A DNA stretch of 43,865 nt from a virus. Each line of letters opens with the position of its first letter. Position 1 is the stretch's first letter. Of the stretch, positions 10,111 through 19,075 are shown piece after piece. The DNA lies in the IMG/VR virus record IMGVR_UViG_3300006622_000020, positions 1 through 43,865 of that record, one strand, 5' to 3'. The notes under the pieces are model-generated. The model was not told the origin of the DNA and made no database searches. It saw nothing but the letters and a program-made list of their open reading frames with translations. Position numbers and translations under genes: made by a program.

Positions 10111-11406
10111 TTAATTGCTTTGGTTATTAAGCTTGTTTTCTAAAACATTTACCTTTTCACTCAATTCTTTTATTGCATTTATTAGCAATGGCACAAGTTG
10201 AGGGTATCTTACTGCTTTGTAAGTATCATCCTCCATTTCAATATTATATACTACTTCTGGTACAAGTTCTTCAATTTCCTGAGCCATAACACCTGGTAAG
10301 GTTTGTTCTGGTCGGTCTTTGTAATTAAACTCGTATGTTTTAATCTGGTTTACAGTTCCAAGTCCCTTCTCAAGAGGAACGATATTTTCTTTCAATCTTC
10401 TATCTGAGAACGACCCGTTAGTCGTAATGTCCCCGGCAAATATTGCGGACCCACTATCACCATAAATTTCAGCAGTGATTAATGATCCGCCTTGATAGTA
10501 TCTTGATACGTTTGCACTAACATCATGGTGATAAGTTTTATTGCCACCGTTAGAAACATAATTGTATGTATCACCAAATGTATAGATTGCACTATACACA
10601 TTCATGTTTGATGCAAAATCAACTTTACTTTCATAGTTGCCAGCAAGGTAGTAGCCTATTCTCATATAAGGAGTGGACCCAGAAGTTCTACCTTCCATGA
10701 AAGCATAGTTATCATCGTCGATAACACTTCCTGTTCCAATAAACTTATTACCTGTATAAGTATCAAGTTCACCTTCACCGTCAAATGAAATCGTTCCATC
10801 ATTTGCGATATTGATACCATCTCCACCTGACAGTGCACCAATTGCTCTTGCATTAGTAAAGTATAGGTTTTCGGTACCTTCAGAAATATCATCGGTATTT
10901 AATCCGCCGCCGCCTTCACCAATTGTTAAAGTACCAACTGTAAGAGTACCAGATACTACTGCATCAGGAACTGTTAATGTACCTGCGGTTGATAACTGAA
11001 ACTTATTAGCTCCTGCACCAGTGTCAATAACAAAGTTACCTGGGTTTGAGCTTTCTAAACCAACGTCCCAACTTAATGAACCATCAGAGAACCTTACTTG
11101 ACCACCTGTACCTGTATATAGGAATGTTGCCGTTGTTGCCGTAGCACCAGTAATTTGAATTGGGCTACTGAAACCAATTGTACCGCCACCTGTAAGGGCT
11201 CCAATTGTATCTGCACTAAATAAAGTACTTGCGGATAAATTAGTAGAAGTAAAGTCACCAATTAATGTTGCATCACCGGTCGTAGTTTGACCACCAATAG
11301 CGGCTGTCATTACATTAGTTGCGAGCGCATCAACCAAGTCATTAGTTTTAGTTAACCAATTTTCAAAGGTTTGCGTCGTTGATATATTACCTATATTTGT
11401 GGCCAT
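10111..11406 (-). CDS. Tail fibre-like protein with C-terminal S74 intramolecular chaperone
   Basis: 431 aa. The N-terminal two thirds is Gly/Thr/Ser-rich beta-structured fibre sequence. The C-terminus begins with FSDRRLKENI at residues 333-342 and continues through YEFNYKD, PGVMAQEIEELVPE and a terminal heptad-like helix (LINAIKELSEKVNVLENKL). This is the endosialidase-type intramolecular chaperone (peptidase S74). In that family the chaperone trimerises, assists folding of the fibre and cuts itself off just before the conserved Ser, here predicted between F333 and S334, leaving a mature fibre of about 333 aa. It abuts the 61-aa gene upstream with no spacer, so the two are probably co-transcribed. 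The receptor is unknown. Confidence 0.85.
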   Translation of the reverse strand: MATNIGNISTTQTFENWLTKTNDLVDALATNVMTAAIGGQTTTGDATLIGDFTSTNLSASTLFSADTIGALTGGGTIGFSSPIQITGATATTATFLYTGTGGQVRFSDGSLSWDVGLESSNPGNFVIDTGAGANKFQLSTAGTLTVPDAVVSGTLTVGTLTIGEGGGGLNTDDISEGTENLYFTNARAIGALSGGDGINIANDGTISFDGEGELDTYTGNKFIGTGSVIDDDNYAFMEGRTSGSTPYMRIGYYLAGNYESKVDFASNMNVYSAIYTFGDTYNYVSNGGNKTYHHDVSANVSRYYQGGSLITAEIYGDSGSAIFAGDITTNGSFSDRRLKENIVPLEKGLGTVNQIKTYEFNYKDRPEQTLPGVMAQEIEELVPEVVYNIEMEDDTYKAVRYPQLVPLLINAIKELSEKVNVLENKLNNQSN

Positions 11407-11592
11407 TTATTTCTCTTCCAATTTTTCAATGCGTTGGTAAATATCTAATATGCTTTGTTTGATATCTAACAAGTCTGTTTGTATTCTATCGACCTTGCGA
11501 TAAAAACTGCGTTCTACCTTATATTTATTGAGCGCCGCGGCGTCAGTATTAAGTATTGCGCCAGTTGTTTTATCTCGATTAATAGTTGCCAT
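11407..11592 (-). CDS. Small coiled-coil protein, unknown function
   Basis: 61 aa (MATINRDKTTGAILNTD...). The C-terminal half (VDRIQTDLLDIKQSILDIYQRIEKLEEK) has heptad-spaced I/L residues and should form a coiled coil. It sits between the DUF4815-like gene (10-base gap) and the S74 fibre gene (abutting), so it is probably co-expressed with virion genes. It could be a small structural or assembly factor. No named family is recognised. Confidence 0.7.
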   Translation of the reverse strand: MATINRDKTTGAILNTDAAALNKYKVERSFYRKVDRIQTDLLDIKQSILDIYQRIEKLEEK

Positions 11593-11602
11593 GATTCAAG
11601 TC

Positions 11603-14600
11603 CTAGGTTAGCGCTATGCCGCGGTAATCTTTTAGAGTAGGTGCACTGTGAATGTTTGGTGATAATAAGTCGATTCGTATTTGGAATCTCTTAAATCCTT
11701 CAAACGCTCCACCTTGGCTTGTGTAAGTAAACGCAGAACCAGGAAGGCCACCTGTTTTATTAGATGCAGGAATTCTATATTTAAACTCTCGATAATCATC
11801 AAGGTTAACTGCTGTAGAGAATGAACCTACACCTTCAAATAATTCGAGTTCAGTCCATCCTAAATTATCGAACTCATCGAAGTCATAACCGTTTTGAGCT
11901 TTAATATAAACCTTAACATTAGTATCAGCAGGACGATAAGCAGAAAGAGTTAATTCAAAATCTTCTGCATCAAGGTCTTCTGCCAATTCTATTTTCCTAC
12001 TAATATATTTACTTGTAGTATCATCAACATTAGTAATCTTATATTGATATGCAATTAATTTAGATGACTCAATATCAACGAATGGAGTAGAAGTAACATT
12101 ACTATCATTTTCGAGAGCAACATTTAACTTAAATGATTTTGCTCCACTTGGGTCATTAGACTTACTATAAAGAATAACACCTTTTTCTGTAAAGTAATTA
12201 TTATCATTAAACTTCATCGGCTTGTTATAAGTAAGATTTACATCAGCAGGAGGAACAAACGTACCTGTTAGTTTTGTTCTTGATGATGAATCATTTGCTT
12301 TCATAATCATTGGCTGAATATAACTTAAATTAATATTATTGATTGAAGCCACTGTAGAATATGAAGTACTATCTAATCCTTTAATTACTATACCTGCGGA
12401 AAATGTTTTTACAGCTGTTGCCGAAGAATTAACCAAATGACATTCGTATGGATTCCTAGCAACATCATACATATCCAATTCACCAACAACGACAGGAATA
12501 TGTGTAATAGCTCCAGAAATACCAGCTGGTGATTCCAATGCTATTTCACTTGCGTTTGTTACTCCAGCAATCTTATGTATTTCAATTAACGATGTATCAG
12601 CATTAGAGATTATTTTAATATAATCACCTGCCGCGTAATTATCAGTTAATAGTGATCCACCTGAAATTAATTTAGCACTTACGGAAGCAGCATTAGATGC
12701 TGGATCAGTTAAAGCAATTTCTTGATATAACAATTCACCAGGAGTAAATTTACCTGTGATGTTACTCAAAGTTAAAAACTCGTGATCATTGTTTGTTAAT
12801 CTAACTGTACCTGTTGAAGAATTAAAGTTATGTCTTCTTAATGTAAATTTAATATCTTCGTCTTGATATGATTTCCAAGCAGAGTTGTTTGTAGAAGTAA
12901 ATAGAACACCGTCACCCCAATCCTGAGTAATAGCAGAACCTTTTGTTGCTCCTGGTGTTAAATCAATTCCACCAACCTTAGAAGTAAACACAAGGTAATT
13001 AGGATCTGATGCATCAGGCTGAATGACAACTGAATATTCTTTTTCTGTGTCTAATCGTACAGGTGCTTCAAATGTAAATGTTGTTGCCGCGGAAGCATCA
13101 TCAGATACATTTACTTGAGCGGGTGTTTTATGAACTGCAGAGAAAGGCAATATTTGATTTGTTGGATAACCGTTTACAACTTCTCTTATCTGAACTGTAA
13201 CACCGTTTAACGCAGCCGCTGAACTTGATCCTGACTGATCCTGAGACGGTTTACGTTTAAAGTAAACATCAATATCTGATAAGTAAATTGAGTTAGAACC
13301 TGCACCCATACCTTTCTTAATAAAGAATGTTTGTGCAAGTGGATCTCTACCTCGAATACGACGAGCAACGTTTCTTGTTGTTACTGTAGTATTTACATCA
13401 AAGTTTGGAGATCTTGTTGAAGTTGTTAAACTTGTTTTCTCAACACTGAAGTTATATGCTCGATAAGTAACGAATCCTTTTGAAGTAGAAGCAGAATCAA
13501 TACTTGAATATTGGCTTACGTCAACAATTTCTAATACTCTATCACCTACATAAAATGTTTCAGCAGGTAAATGGAATACGGCTCTTAATACACCGTTTGC
13601 ATCCGTTGTTACATTAGCTCCTTTAACTCCCATTCTTGCCACTTCACCAACAGAGTTAGCTGTACTTGAACCTGGCATAACATGAGCGTTTACATCAACA
13701 CCATCAAAGAAAAAGTAATGTCTTTGATTAGGTCTTAATCCTGACATATAAACTTTAATATCTCTTGATGCCATATATGGTTGGAATCTAAAGTCAGAAA
13801 CAAATTCACCAACAAAGCTTTCAGTTGTTGTTGATCCATCTATTTCAATTTCGCTTGTTCTTGTTGTGATAGTAGTTGTTTCTAATCCTGCACCACGTCT
13901 TCCTCTTCTACCGCCATCACGAATAAAGTTAGTTGTAGTTGATGTATCAGTCATTGGTAAGAACGATTGAATCTCATCAACGAATTCTTGGAAAGGCGTT
14001 GTTAAATCAATGTCAATAGAAGCAGGGTTAACTGTTGTATCATAAGCAGCATCGTAAGGTGGAGATATAACTCCATCACCTACATACTTGTAAAAGTTAC
14101 TTACACAGTTTCTAAAGTTAGATGCATAAGGCTGATTAATAATTTCAACGTTTGAGTTTCTTCCGATTGTTGCTACTTGAGCATTATCAGTAGATGGGAA
14201 CACTGAAGAACCCGTTGCTGAATCATATTTAAGATCTAACGCAAAAGTTTTCAACGAAGGAGTTAATATCTTTTTATTAAATGGTACAGCAGCATTAAAT
14301 TGTGGATGTGATACTTCTGATAACTGAAGATTATCAAACGGATCTACAACAAAGCCATTCTTAAATCTATTCAAACCGTTCTCATCACGAATAATCATAT
14401 TCGAGGTTTCGGATTCTAATTGATTTAATGAAATGTAATATGCCATGTTATCAATTTTCTTTTCCAATTGATGCATATCTTTCATTGTGTAGTTCTTAAT
14501 ACCCGTTGCTCTTGGCTTAATAGAATAATCACTCTTATTCAAAATATCAGCTTGCTTTTTAGATAACGCAGGGAAAGTTGGAATCTCAACGTTTGCGATT

Positions 14601-17047
14601 GCTAACTGGTCAGTTTCGAGTCTAGGCGGTACTGCATTCTTTTGCTCTTCACCTTTTATCAAAATAATATCACCATAAGAATCACAAGCAACTGTATCAA
14701 TTCTTGATAGGTAATGCTCAATATCTGTTTGTAATGATTGTTGTGCTGCAGGTATTAACGGATTAGGAGCAGTCGCAAATGTTATTGGCTGTGTTCCTAC
14801 CGTGGTTGTAATAAGTGGTGCCTGAGCAGGTATTGTTGCCGTATAGTTAGCATTTGAGATCTTATCTACTTGAGGTCTGAAATCGAAACAATCTCTTAAG
14901 TTATAAACTTGACCTGACTCAGAAACATAAGAAGGAATATCATATCTTTCTAATGTATTTGGGTAACTGTTAATTGTAAAGAAATAGTTTCCTGTTGAGG
15001 CTTCTAATTTAAATGCCTTCATTGTTGTAAACAGATTACCAGGAGGTGGCTTAGGACGACCTTCAATATATTCTATATAAGATATATCGTAATAAGTATC
15101 TTTTTGATTTGGCTTTAATCTAAAACTGTTTGTCCAATCTTCATCAGTTCCACCAGGACCTGTGCCTTGAGTGATAATAGAAACAATTCCAAACACATCA
15201 GGAAAACCTAAAGAGTATTTAGTTTGTGTTGTGGCATAGGTTGATCTAATGCACGGTAACACTACAGTTTTATTAAAAGGATCAATACCACCTGAAGAAC
15301 CAACAAGCCTTTTATTAAAGAATACTTCGACTGATCCGCTTAAGGCTCCATCACAAACAATATTAAGTTGTGAATTATTTAATGCAGTAGTCCTACTGAG
15401 GACAGGGTATTGAGTTCCGGCTTGGTTAACTAAAATCTCTGTGATTTCGTTTGTGCAATTAAAATCTTCTCCAGGATTTGCCGTAATAGTAATTGTACCA
15501 GCAGACGCTGTTCCTGTTACTTGTGTTCTTACAGGAATATATGTATTTGTTGTTGCGAATAATCCATTCACACCTGTATCAAATATTAACGCCTTCTTGC
15601 TTGTTTCTTTAATGACAGGAGCACCAAAACCAGTAACCTTAACAGGCAAGTCACCGTTTCCACCATTTAATTTAGTAAGGGCACTTAAAAACTCTGATCC
15701 TGTAAATATAGCGTGTTGAATATAAGCTCTTGTAGGTGTTAGGTTTAAAACCTTTACCGATCCTAAACTTTGCGAACTACCATTTTGTGCATCAATGCTA
15801 GCTTGAATATTAAGATCTACATAACCACGACTTGATGATGAATCATCGATCTGTAAATAGTTTCCATATTCCATGCCAACGTTTTGCGCTTCAATTGTTT
15901 CAGTGGCAGCAATTTGGTCAATCTGAAAAGAACGCTCACCAGAATTTTCTACTCTATAACCTTTTACATAAGCAGTACCATTACCTACAACGAGTTGTAC
16001 TTCACTATCACGATCGTCTGTACTTAATGGGAATTGTTCTAATATGTAATTTCCTGACTCTTCGTAAGTACGTCGAGCCATCTCTTCGCCCAATACATTA
16101 TATTGAGAAACGTCACGAATAGTAATTGCATTACCATTTTGATAACGAATCAATGTAAAGAAGTCAGAGTTTGCACCAGCTTCGGGCGTTTCTAATACTG
16201 TTAGTGTTGGGACAAGTTTTAATCTATCTGCACCAGGCGCGTTTTCATTTTTGGCACCGTTAGCATTATCATATAAACTTGCATCTTGAATAGCACTTGT
16301 TAATGATTCTTCAACTAAATAACCTACTGATTTGTCATCAGGAGTATTACTATATTTTTCAACAACTAATCTTTGTTCTGCTGTAAATATAAAATGGCCT
16401 TTCTGGAATATAATACCAGGAGCAGCTTCAATACCAAAGGCTTTACCAACTGCAGGTGTTGCACCGCCGCCGTAAACTTCAAGACCTTGACTTATAATTG
16501 AATCGACTGTTAATGATTCGTCAGTTGTACCACGTAAGAATTTATATCTTGTTAAGACTAATGATTCACCAGCCTGGAATTGAGTTTGTCCTAACACACC
16601 AATATTCAAATAGTTAATAAAGAATGTGTTTAGATTAGGTGGTCTTGTTTGGAATCCTTTTGCTGCTTGAACAATTTCTGCTCTAAGACCGGTTACTTGT
16701 CCTCGTATTTCGTAAACATAATCCAGTTCAACTTCTTGACCAGCAAGAGTTTCAACTGTAGGACCACTAATATATGCTTCTGGGTTAAACCCGGCATCTG
16801 GTCCTTGATTTAATTTTACAAATTGAAGATCATCGAGTTCTGTAAAGTTACATCCTTTTACAACCGATCCTTCTTTGAATACGTTATCACCAAACGACTC
16901 GACCTGATTCTGAAGCATAGTCTGGAGTTGTGTAAGTTCTCTTGCCTGTATTGCATACCCAGGCTTGAACATAACTCGATAGAACTGCTTTTCGGCATCG
17001 TAGTCATCGAAGTACGGCGCTTGGTTTAAATTTTTATTAATAGGCAT
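11603..17047 (-). CDS. Large DUF4815-like virion structural protein (probable baseplate/tail periphery)
   Basis: 1814 aa. The N-terminus (MPINKNLNQAPYFDDYD, then FYRVMFKPGYAIQARELTQ and LQTMLQNQVESFGDNVFKEG) is the hallmark start of DUF4815 proteins found in T4-like marine phages. The remainder is long beta-rich sequence, including an RRGRRG patch and repeated TTT/STT stretches near the middle; the C-terminus ends SAPTLKDYRGIALT. It lies directly after gp8 in transcription order, where T4 keeps genes 9-12 for the outer baseplate, so it may replace those peripheral wedge or fibre-attachment proteins. That role is inferred from position. The start is the only sensible Met at the head of the conserved block, 15 bases after the gp8 stop. 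Confidence 0.8.
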   Translation of the reverse strand: MPINKNLNQAPYFDDYDAEKQFYRVMFKPGYAIQARELTQLQTMLQNQVESFGDNVFKEGSVVKGCNFTELDDLQFVKLNQGPDAGFNPEAYISGPTVETLAGQEVELDYVYEIRGQVTGLRAEIVQAAKGFQTRPPNLNTFFINYLNIGVLGQTQFQAGESLVLTRYKFLRGTTDESLTVDSIISQGLEVYGGGATPAVGKAFGIEAAPGIIFQKGHFIFTAEQRLVVEKYSNTPDDKSVGYLVEESLTSAIQDASLYDNANGAKNENAPGADRLKLVPTLTVLETPEAGANSDFFTLIRYQNGNAITIRDVSQYNVLGEEMARRTYEESGNYILEQFPLSTDDRDSEVQLVVGNGTAYVKGYRVENSGERSFQIDQIAATETIEAQNVGMEYGNYLQIDDSSSSRGYVDLNIQASIDAQNGSSQSLGSVKVLNLTPTRAYIQHAIFTGSEFLSALTKLNGGNGDLPVKVTGFGAPVIKETSKKALIFDTGVNGLFATTNTYIPVRTQVTGTASAGTITITANPGEDFNCTNEITEILVNQAGTQYPVLSRTTALNNSQLNIVCDGALSGSVEVFFNKRLVGSSGGIDPFNKTVVLPCIRSTYATTQTKYSLGFPDVFGIVSIITQGTGPGGTDEDWTNSFRLKPNQKDTYYDISYIEYIEGRPKPPPGNLFTTMKAFKLEASTGNYFFTINSYPNTLERYDIPSYVSESGQVYNLRDCFDFRPQVDKISNANYTATIPAQAPLITTTVGTQPITFATAPNPLIPAAQQSLQTDIEHYLSRIDTVACDSYGDIILIKGEEQKNAVPPRLETDQLAIANVEIPTFPALSKKQADILNKSDYSIKPRATGIKNYTMKDMHQLEKKIDNMAYYISLNQLESETSNMIIRDENGLNRFKNGFVVDPFDNLQLSEVSHPQFNAAVPFNKKILTPSLKTFALDLKYDSATGSSVFPSTDNAQVATIGRNSNVEIINQPYASNFRNCVSNFYKYVGDGVISPPYDAAYDTTVNPASIDIDLTTPFQEFVDEIQSFLPMTDTSTTTNFIRDGGRRGRRGAGLETTTITTRTSEIEIDGSTTTESFVGEFVSDFRFQPYMASRDIKVYMSGLRPNQRHYFFFDGVDVNAHVMPGSSTANSVGEVARMGVKGANVTTDANGVLRAVFHLPAETFYVGDRVLEIVDVSQYSSIDSASTSKGFVTYRAYNFSVEKTSLTTSTRSPNFDVNTTVTTRNVARRIRGRDPLAQTFFIKKGMGAGSNSIYLSDIDVYFKRKPSQDQSGSSSAAALNGVTVQIREVVNGYPTNQILPFSAVHKTPAQVNVSDDASAATTFTFEAPVRLDTEKEYSVVIQPDASDPNYLVFTSKVGGIDLTPGATKGSAITQDWGDGVLFTSTNNSAWKSYQDEDIKFTLRRHNFNSSTGTVRLTNNDHEFLTLSNITGKFTPGELLYQEIALTDPASNAASVSAKLISGGSLLTDNYAAGDYIKIISNADTSLIEIHKIAGVTNASEIALESPAGISGAITHIPVVVGELDMYDVARNPYECHLVNSSATAVKTFSAGIVIKGLDSTSYSTVASINNINLSYIQPMIMKANDSSSRTKLTGTFVPPADVNLTYNKPMKFNDNNYFTEKGVILYSKSNDPSGAKSFKLNVALENDSNVTSTPFVDIESSKLIAYQYKITNVDDTTSKYISRKIELAEDLDAEDFELTLSAYRPADTNVKVYIKAQNGYDFDEFDNLGWTELELFEGVGSFSTAVNLDDYREFKYRIPASNKTGGLPGSAFTYTSQGGAFEGFKRFQIRIDLLSPNIHSAPTLKDYRGIALT

Positions 17048-17062
17048 CTTTACTTACGTTCC

Positions 17063-19030
17063 TTAAAATTCCAGTACAAATTTAAATTCTTCTCTTGAGA
17101 GGTCAGTTCTTGATAGTGGGAAAAAGTCTTCCATGAAATAAACCTCGCCTGTTCTTTGAATATAATCTGAATACACTACATTATCTTCTATAGGATTATT
17201 TATTGTTATTCTCTGACCAGTATTTGATGTTATTGCTAGTTCTGGGTTAAATGATGTATCCCCGTTACCAACTAGCTTATTATTTCTATACGGTCCGATA
17301 TATTCTGCTAAAAATATTGTGTTTGATGTATCATTAATCTCATGTACTTGAGCTGTAAATACAACATCATTATTTACATCAACTTGTGTTACTACACTAT
17401 TTGCAGTTAGCTTCGCAAAATCATCTGTCGTAATTGCGATTCTATTATCAAATATGTTAGGATCAGCTGCAGTGTTTGCCTGACCGCTTCTCCATGTTTC
17501 ATTAACTTCCGGTGTTCTAAATGATGGGCTCCTTACAATACCAAGAGCTCCATAAGTGTTTGTAAATCCAATCTTTGTATTGTCTTCTGCTGTAATATAT
17601 CCATACATTGAAAAATGTTTACATCTTAATTCATCAATAAGATTATAACCATGACCGCCTTTAGGTTCAATTACAGGTCTTATTGTTGCTCTTACATCAG
17701 TTGAAGTATTATTCTCTGGTATGAAATCAACCGATGGGTCAATTACATTAGCAACCGCATTATTATATCCTGAACCTTTATTTAATAGGATTACTTTATT
17801 TATTGTACCAGAATCAATTTCAGGAATTGCGACTGCACCAATACCATCACCTAGTACTTCAATTCTTGGGAATATTTTAACACCTGCGTTGGCCTTTGCA
17901 CCACAGACAAAGAAATCAGTTACTGCTTCCCAGGTTCCGCCTGAAGTATAAGCATCAAATGCTGCACCGTTTAAAGCTGTTGCCAAGTTTGGAGTTGTTC
18001 TTAACGCAAACGTATCAGCGGTTAAACTATCAACATAAAAGATAGGAGTACCTGTCTCGTCAGAAACGTTTAACTCTGTCATACCTCCAACATCTTTGAA
18101 CGTAATAGGTTGTCCATCAACCAATCCGTGGTCAGTTGCTGTTATAACAACAGGACTTGCCGTAGTAGCACCTTCTACAGATCCGCGAGTTGGATTAGCA
18201 ATTTCACCACCTACTCGTATTTCAACTTTACCTGTACCCGTGTTTGCTTTGTAATATTCTATTTTAAATAGATTAGTAACACTTGAACTTTGATTAGTTA
18301 CATATAAGTATTGACCTACATAGTAATTATCAATATTGCTCCAATCCTGTTCATAAGGATCTATTTGTAATCCAACGAGTCCGTGTACATTATAACCATT
18401 CGTTCTTCCATAAGCAATTTCAATTAATCCATTCTTTTCAACATAACCTGTATTTGATTCTGCGTTAGTTACTTGGATCTCTGAAATACCACCCCCGTAA
18501 ACACTTGCTGGCTCAACGGTTGCACTAGGATCAATTGGAATATAACCTAAAGCATTATATGCCTCGAATTGTAATGTAGTGAGACGATACATATACTTCC
18601 AGACATAACCATCTGCAGTTTCATAAATTTGATTTACGTTAGCAGCATCAAATGTTGGTGGTGAGTTTGCTTCTCCCCTTTCATTATTGTTTAAACATTT
18701 ATAAATTCTATAATCACCAGTATCATTATCGTTAGGACCAACAACAGAATAGAATCTAATTCCGTCTAAATCAGCTGTATCATCGTACTCTTCATATATA
18801 GTTCCTCTTTGCCAAGGATAGTATTTTACCATGAAGTTGATATCTTCTTCTCTGATTCTTTTCGCAAATAATGTTTTTTCCAAAAATTCGTTTTGTGAAG
18901 ATGCCGAATCTGCTGGAGCTATTCCACCGATACTGGACACAAACATGTAATAGTCATCATTGGTCTTTGCATCCGCAATGAATAACTTGTTTATATCTTG
19001 ATTAAAATTGTTAGTTAAAATTTCTGGCAT
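17063..19030 (-). CDS. gp8: Baseplate wedge subunit gp8
   Basis: 655 aa, about twice T4 gp8 (334 aa). Landmarks shared with T4 gp8 are YRIYKCLNNN (T4 YRCLDV), ETADGYVWKYMYRL (T4 DGYVWEYLFEI) and the C-terminal block QRTGEVYFMEDFFPLSR (T4 SGEMIYMENRPP), ending in a hydrophobic FVLEF like the T4 ending NILFTF. The extra length is in the middle, about residues 190-420, and includes a module with ATDHGLVDGQPITFKDVGG that looks like an inserted beta domain. gp8 joins the gp10-gp7-gp8 part of the wedge. A late-promoter box 28 bases upstream and a 45-base spacer suggest its own transcript start. Confidence 0.8.
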   Translation of the reverse strand: MPEILTNNFNQDINKLFIADAKTNDDYYMFVSSIGGIAPADSASSQNEFLEKTLFAKRIREEDINFMVKYYPWQRGTIYEEYDDTADLDGIRFYSVVGPNDNDTGDYRIYKCLNNNERGEANSPPTFDAANVNQIYETADGYVWKYMYRLTTLQFEAYNALGYIPIDPSATVEPASVYGGGISEIQVTNAESNTGYVEKNGLIEIAYGRTNGYNVHGLVGLQIDPYEQDWSNIDNYYVGQYLYVTNQSSSVTNLFKIEYYKANTGTGKVEIRVGGEIANPTRGSVEGATTASPVVITATDHGLVDGQPITFKDVGGMTELNVSDETGTPIFYVDSLTADTFALRTTPNLATALNGAAFDAYTSGGTWEAVTDFFVCGAKANAGVKIFPRIEVLGDGIGAVAIPEIDSGTINKVILLNKGSGYNNAVANVIDPSVDFIPENNTSTDVRATIRPVIEPKGGHGYNLIDELRCKHFSMYGYITAEDNTKIGFTNTYGALGIVRSPSFRTPEVNETWRSGQANTAADPNIFDNRIAITTDDFAKLTANSVVTQVDVNNDVVFTAQVHEINDTSNTIFLAEYIGPYRNNKLVGNGDTSFNPELAITSNTGQRITINNPIEDNVVYSDYIQRTGEVYFMEDFFPLSRTDLSREEFKFVLEF

Positions 19031-19058
19031 TGTTTCACTATCGCTCTATATTTTAGTT

Positions 19059-19066
19059 TATTTATT
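19059..19066 (-). promoter_or_regulatory. Late promoter box AATAAATA upstream of gp8
   Basis: The minus strand reads AATAAATA in the spacer between the subtilase-like gene and gp8, 28 bases before ATG 19030. It is a one-base variant of the T4 late box, of the kind used in marine T4-like phages. Confidence is lowered because the same octamer also occurs by chance inside genes of this AT-rich genome. Confidence 0.5.
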
Positions 19067-19075
19067 ACGAACATC

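Noticed and set aside
11521-11529. AATAAATA inside the 61-aa gene, upstream of the S74 fibre gene
   Set aside because: Within coding sequence and far from the next start; the same octamer occurs inside other genes (near 17.2, 17.8 and 29.2 kb) by chance in AT-rich DNA.
15441-16122. Plus-strand open frames of 92 and 96 aa
   Set aside because: Both are antisense inside the DUF4815-like gene, whose own reading frame is convincing over its full length.
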